From positions 186,001-250,000 of the forward strand of contig BROI01000019.1 of NCBI GenBank assembly GCA_027923505.1: a stretch of 64,000 bases of DNA. The letters run 5' to 3'. The DNA is from Mayamaea pseudoterrestris (taxonomy: Eukaryota; Bacillariophyta; Bacillariophyceae; Sellaphorales; Sellaphoraceae). Both the position numbers and the translations under genes were made by a program. The notes under the pieces were generated by a model, which saw only the letters and a list, made by a program, of their open reading frames with translations, ran no database searches and was not told the origin of the DNA. Below, in pieces: positions 61,555 through 64,000 of this stretch (position 1 is its first letter; each line of letters starts with the position of its first letter).

Positions 61555-63739
61555 GTTCTCTGCAGGCAAGCAAAAGCTACTGTCTCCATCTCCGCCATCG
61601 TCTCGTAACATTGAACTTGATCTGCGCGCCAAGCAAGACATGGAGCTTGATGCCCTCCGACAGCGGGGTCTCGCCAAGATTTTGAACAAGCACTTTACGG
61701 AAACGACGCGTAAGCTTGCAGCCGAAAAGGCCGCGGCGGATGCGGCCTTGCGTGATTTGGAGCGACGCAAGGCGCAAACAACCGAGTTCACACCATCCAG
61801 CAACAGTGAAATCTCGCCCCTCGATGCTCTCTACCTGTCGGTCAATCAGTGGAGGGCCGAGTGTCGTCGCAAGGAGAAGGAGACTCTTTTGCTGTATCAG
61901 CGCTACGTCCAAAAGTTTGCCAGCGCCGGCTACGTGCAAGTTCCAGGATGCGCGCCACTCACGCCGCCGCGCAGCAACAAGAATCGCGTTCAAGCCACAC
62001 CGCCCACGACGAGCACGGCAGCGTCCTTGACACCAGGATCAACGTATTCTCCTGCTGCTCCAACGCCCGCCAAGACTCCAACTCCAGTTCCAAACTTGGC
62101 AGCGGCCATTGAAAGTACCTTGGAAGACTATTTAAAGTCGGGCGCCATTTCGCTTCCATCCATTGGACAGCTTGGATTGGATGCAACATACGCCAGCGAG
62201 CATGAAAAGGAGGTGCAAGACTTTCGCAACTACTATCGACAGCAGTTGGAGCTTGTGCACTTGCAGGATGATTCGGACAAGCAGCAGCAAGGCAAGCTCG
62301 AAACGACGCCGGAGGAGTTGGAAGGAGAAGTTGAAATGGAGCAGGAGGATTTTTCTGCAAACGCTCCAAACAACTTTTTGCAAAGCATTGAGAATGCACT
62401 GGAAGCAAAGACTCCACAAAAGGCTGGCAAGATTGTTACTCCAGGCAAGGAAGAGGAGGAATCCATTACTGCTGTACAAGATGATGATGACGAAGAAGCT
62501 GACTGCTTCACCCCCATTGACTTTTTGCAGCGAAACAATGACTCGGATTCCGATTCGGTCGTTTCCGGCTTGACCATTAACTCGGCCTTGACGAGAAAGA
62601 TTATCGATGACTGCGAGCGCACCGTCATTACATTCTTTCACGAGGAGCAAGCCTTTGTTCGGCAGCAAATGGAAATGGACGAGCACATGAACGCATCCAG
62701 CTCGTCGCACGTTGGCTCCATGAGCGAGGTTCAAAGCGTACAAATGCAGGCTGCCCTACAAGCGGAAAGCATGGCCAAGCAAATGAAGGAGATTTTGGAA
62801 AAGTTTGAGCGAGACCAGGAGCAGGCGAGTGCGACGGATACTAGTGGCAGCGTTGCAACTTTGCACAAGAGTAAGGAGAGTCGGCCATATCCAACCAACA
62901 ACGACAATGAGGACTGGGTTGTTTTATATGACTCGAACTTTGACCGCGAATATTACCACGAGCGTAACTCTGGTCGTACGCAGTGGGAGCCACCGTTGGA
63001 TGAGGACAGCATTGATTTGATCAGTGGTTCAGGCGAGGACGCCACTTCATCGGGTACGAGTCGTCAGCAGTCGGTCATGCTGGCCGACGCCGAGGTGGAA
63101 CCGCAAGTCAATGCAGCCAGTCGACCCGTTTCACGCATCGCCCTCTATCGCCGCAAGCGCCGTCGCCAGCGTCGGCGCCGCATATTGGCGGCGGGTGTAT
63201 TGATGGGTCTTTGTGCCGTTCTTGGCTCCGTTTGGGTTTATTACAATTCTGACTCAATGATTGCCAAGCGACTCAATATTTTGACGCAGAAGTATGTTCA
63301 GCCTCTGCTGGACAAGTACACGGGCAAAGAAAAGACGGCAGCCATGCTGGAAGAGTTGGCCCGAGAGGAAGCGGACCGCCTTCGCGTCGTCGCAGAGGAA
63401 GAAGAGCGTGTTGCCCGGGCCAAGGCGGAGGAGGAGCGTCGCTTACAGCTGGAACGTGAAGTAGCGGAACGCAAGGCGCGCGAGGAGGAAACCAAGCGTC
63501 TCAAGGCCGCTGCTGCTGCCGAGGAGCAACGACGCAAGAAGGAGCTTGCAGAGGCTGCGGCAGCCGAAAAGGCCAAGAAAGAGGCGGAGCTCTGGATTCA
63601 GCGTCAAGAGGAGGAGCTCAGACGCCCCGTGGGCTGCAACATTCCTTTGGCATACGCCTTTCATGGGAAGTGCCGTCGCTTGGCAAAGGCGAACCCAGTG
63701 TTTGACTTTCAAGGACTTGTAGAATCGATGCTTCAGTAA
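61553..63739 (+). CDS. WW-domain protein with one membrane helix and long coiled coil
   Basis: 728 residues from the ATG at 61553 (MFSAGKQKLLSPSP); the sequence TTCTCTGCAG right after it looks like a splice acceptor, so the first exon may lie elsewhere. Domains: a basic helical segment (about 25-75, ELDLRAKQDMELDALRQ), a Pro/Thr-rich linker, acidic stretches, a WW domain (about 452-486: DWVVLYDSNFDREYYHERNS followed by GRTQWEPP), a basic cluster RRKRRRQRRRR, one membrane helix (about 545-565), then a Glu/Ala/Arg coiled coil (about 590-690). WW domains bind Pro-rich ligands; the layout suggests a membrane tether. No known family. Confidence 0.78.
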   Translation: MFSAGKQKLLSPSPPSSRNIELDLRAKQDMELDALRQRGLAKILNKHFTETTRKLAAEKAAADAALRDLERRKAQTTEFTPSSNSEISPLDALYLSVNQWRAECRRKEKETLLLYQRYVQKFASAGYVQVPGCAPLTPPRSNKNRVQATPPTTSTAASLTPGSTYSPAAPTPAKTPTPVPNLAAAIESTLEDYLKSGAISLPSIGQLGLDATYASEHEKEVQDFRNYYRQQLELVHLQDDSDKQQQGKLETTPEELEGEVEMEQEDFSANAPNNFLQSIENALEAKTPQKAGKIVTPGKEEEESITAVQDDDDEEADCFTPIDFLQRNNDSDSDSVVSGLTINSALTRKIIDDCERTVITFFHEEQAFVRQQMEMDEHMNASSSSHVGSMSEVQSVQMQAALQAESMAKQMKEILEKFERDQEQASATDTSGSVATLHKSKESRPYPTNNDNEDWVVLYDSNFDREYYHERNSGRTQWEPPLDEDSIDLISGSGEDATSSGTSRQQSVMLADAEVEPQVNAASRPVSRIALYRRKRRRQRRRRILAAGVLMGLCAVLGSVWVYYNSDSMIAKRLNILTQKYVQPLLDKYTGKEKTAAMLEELAREEADRLRVVAEEEERVARAKAEEERRLQLEREVAERKAREEETKRLKAAAAAEEQRRKKELAEAAAAEKAKKEAELWIQRQEEELRRPVGCNIPLAYAFHGKCRRLAKANPVFDFQGLVESMLQ

Positions 63740-64000
63740 CTCCTCGGTTTCGCTTACTACCAAATCCCACGAACAGAGCAAAAGCTCGTGCAAAACGAGT
63801 AAACGAATCAGACTGCTAGCAATCAAAGCGCTACCGGTACCACAATGGATCAGCGGAATTATTATATCGTCGACTTTTGCATACCTGCGACGATTATCTG
63901 TGTGTGGAAAAGGCTAATAACATACAAAGTACAGTTAAAATCAAATATAAATAATGATGAGAGTTTCATTTGCTCCGTGCGGTCTCATACTGAATGCGTG
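63740..64000. other. 3' flank to window edge
   Basis: 261 bases after the WW gene; no coding frame recognised. AT-rich toward the edge. Confidence 0.4.

Noticed and set aside
1-64000. tRNA, rRNA, CRISPR array or bacterial operon
   Set aside because: No cloverleaf, rRNA core or regularly spaced repeat was recognised, and the introns show a nuclear eukaryotic sequence.

Overview
This window is nuclear DNA of a photosynthetic stramenopile, most likely a diatom. The main clues are: short GT..AG introns (about 67-119 bp) in otherwise compact genes; plastid pre-sequences with the diatom-type signal-peptide/transit-peptide junction (clearest is YAFAP at 61086 on the minus strand, with weaker AF/AW versions in two other genes); a heat-shock-factor gene of diatom style; lumenal cyclophilin CYP38; and Ty1/copia elements of the kind common in diatoms. 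No species is claimed.

Layout. 1-3671: 3' part of a Ty1/copia retrotransposon whose end LTR caps the 3' end of an orphan gene (3666-4598, minus). 4956-10390: five-exon cohesin loader SCC2/NIPBL with a PHD finger. 11153-18030: a Ser/Arg-rich disordered protein, a zinc-finger protein, an unknown protein, the ribosome-biogenesis factor MAK16, a glycine-zipper protein and a membrane-anchored thioredoxin-fold protein. 18367-19675: a heat-shock transcription factor whose DNA-binding domain is split by an intron. 21190-27938: three predicted plastid proteins, namely CYP38, an unknown protein with a twin 45-residue repeat, and a fusion of a TrhO-type rhodanese tRNA hydroxylase with a TrmR/caffeoyl-CoA-type O-methyltransferase. 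28263-34079: a GT90 glycosyltransferase, the repair nuclease XPF and a PLAC8 protein. 34222-46953: a retrotransposon block with a minus-strand copia element abutting a plus-strand Ty3/gypsy element. 47158-59419: a glycan-oriented segment with a GT61 protein, methionyl-tRNA formyltransferase, two intron-sharing GT2 synthase paralogues and, between those two, a two-domain GNMW/HNKGS protein. 59692-63739: a plastid protein of unknown role, a small doubtful ORF and a WW-domain membrane protein.

The most interesting observation is the fusion at 25141-27938. In bacteria, TrhO hydroxylates wobble uridine 34 of tRNA to 5-hydroxyuridine, and TrmR (a caffeoyl-CoA-methyltransferase-like enzyme) methylates that product to 5-methoxyuridine. 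Here both modules are read through one intron into a single predicted plastid protein, suggesting a one-polypeptide 5-methoxyuridine-34 synthase. The splice is supported by restoration of the family's Cys-rich motif across the junction. The function is inference.

All gene models come from reading frames, splice consensus and remembered family motifs; no search or transcript data were available.
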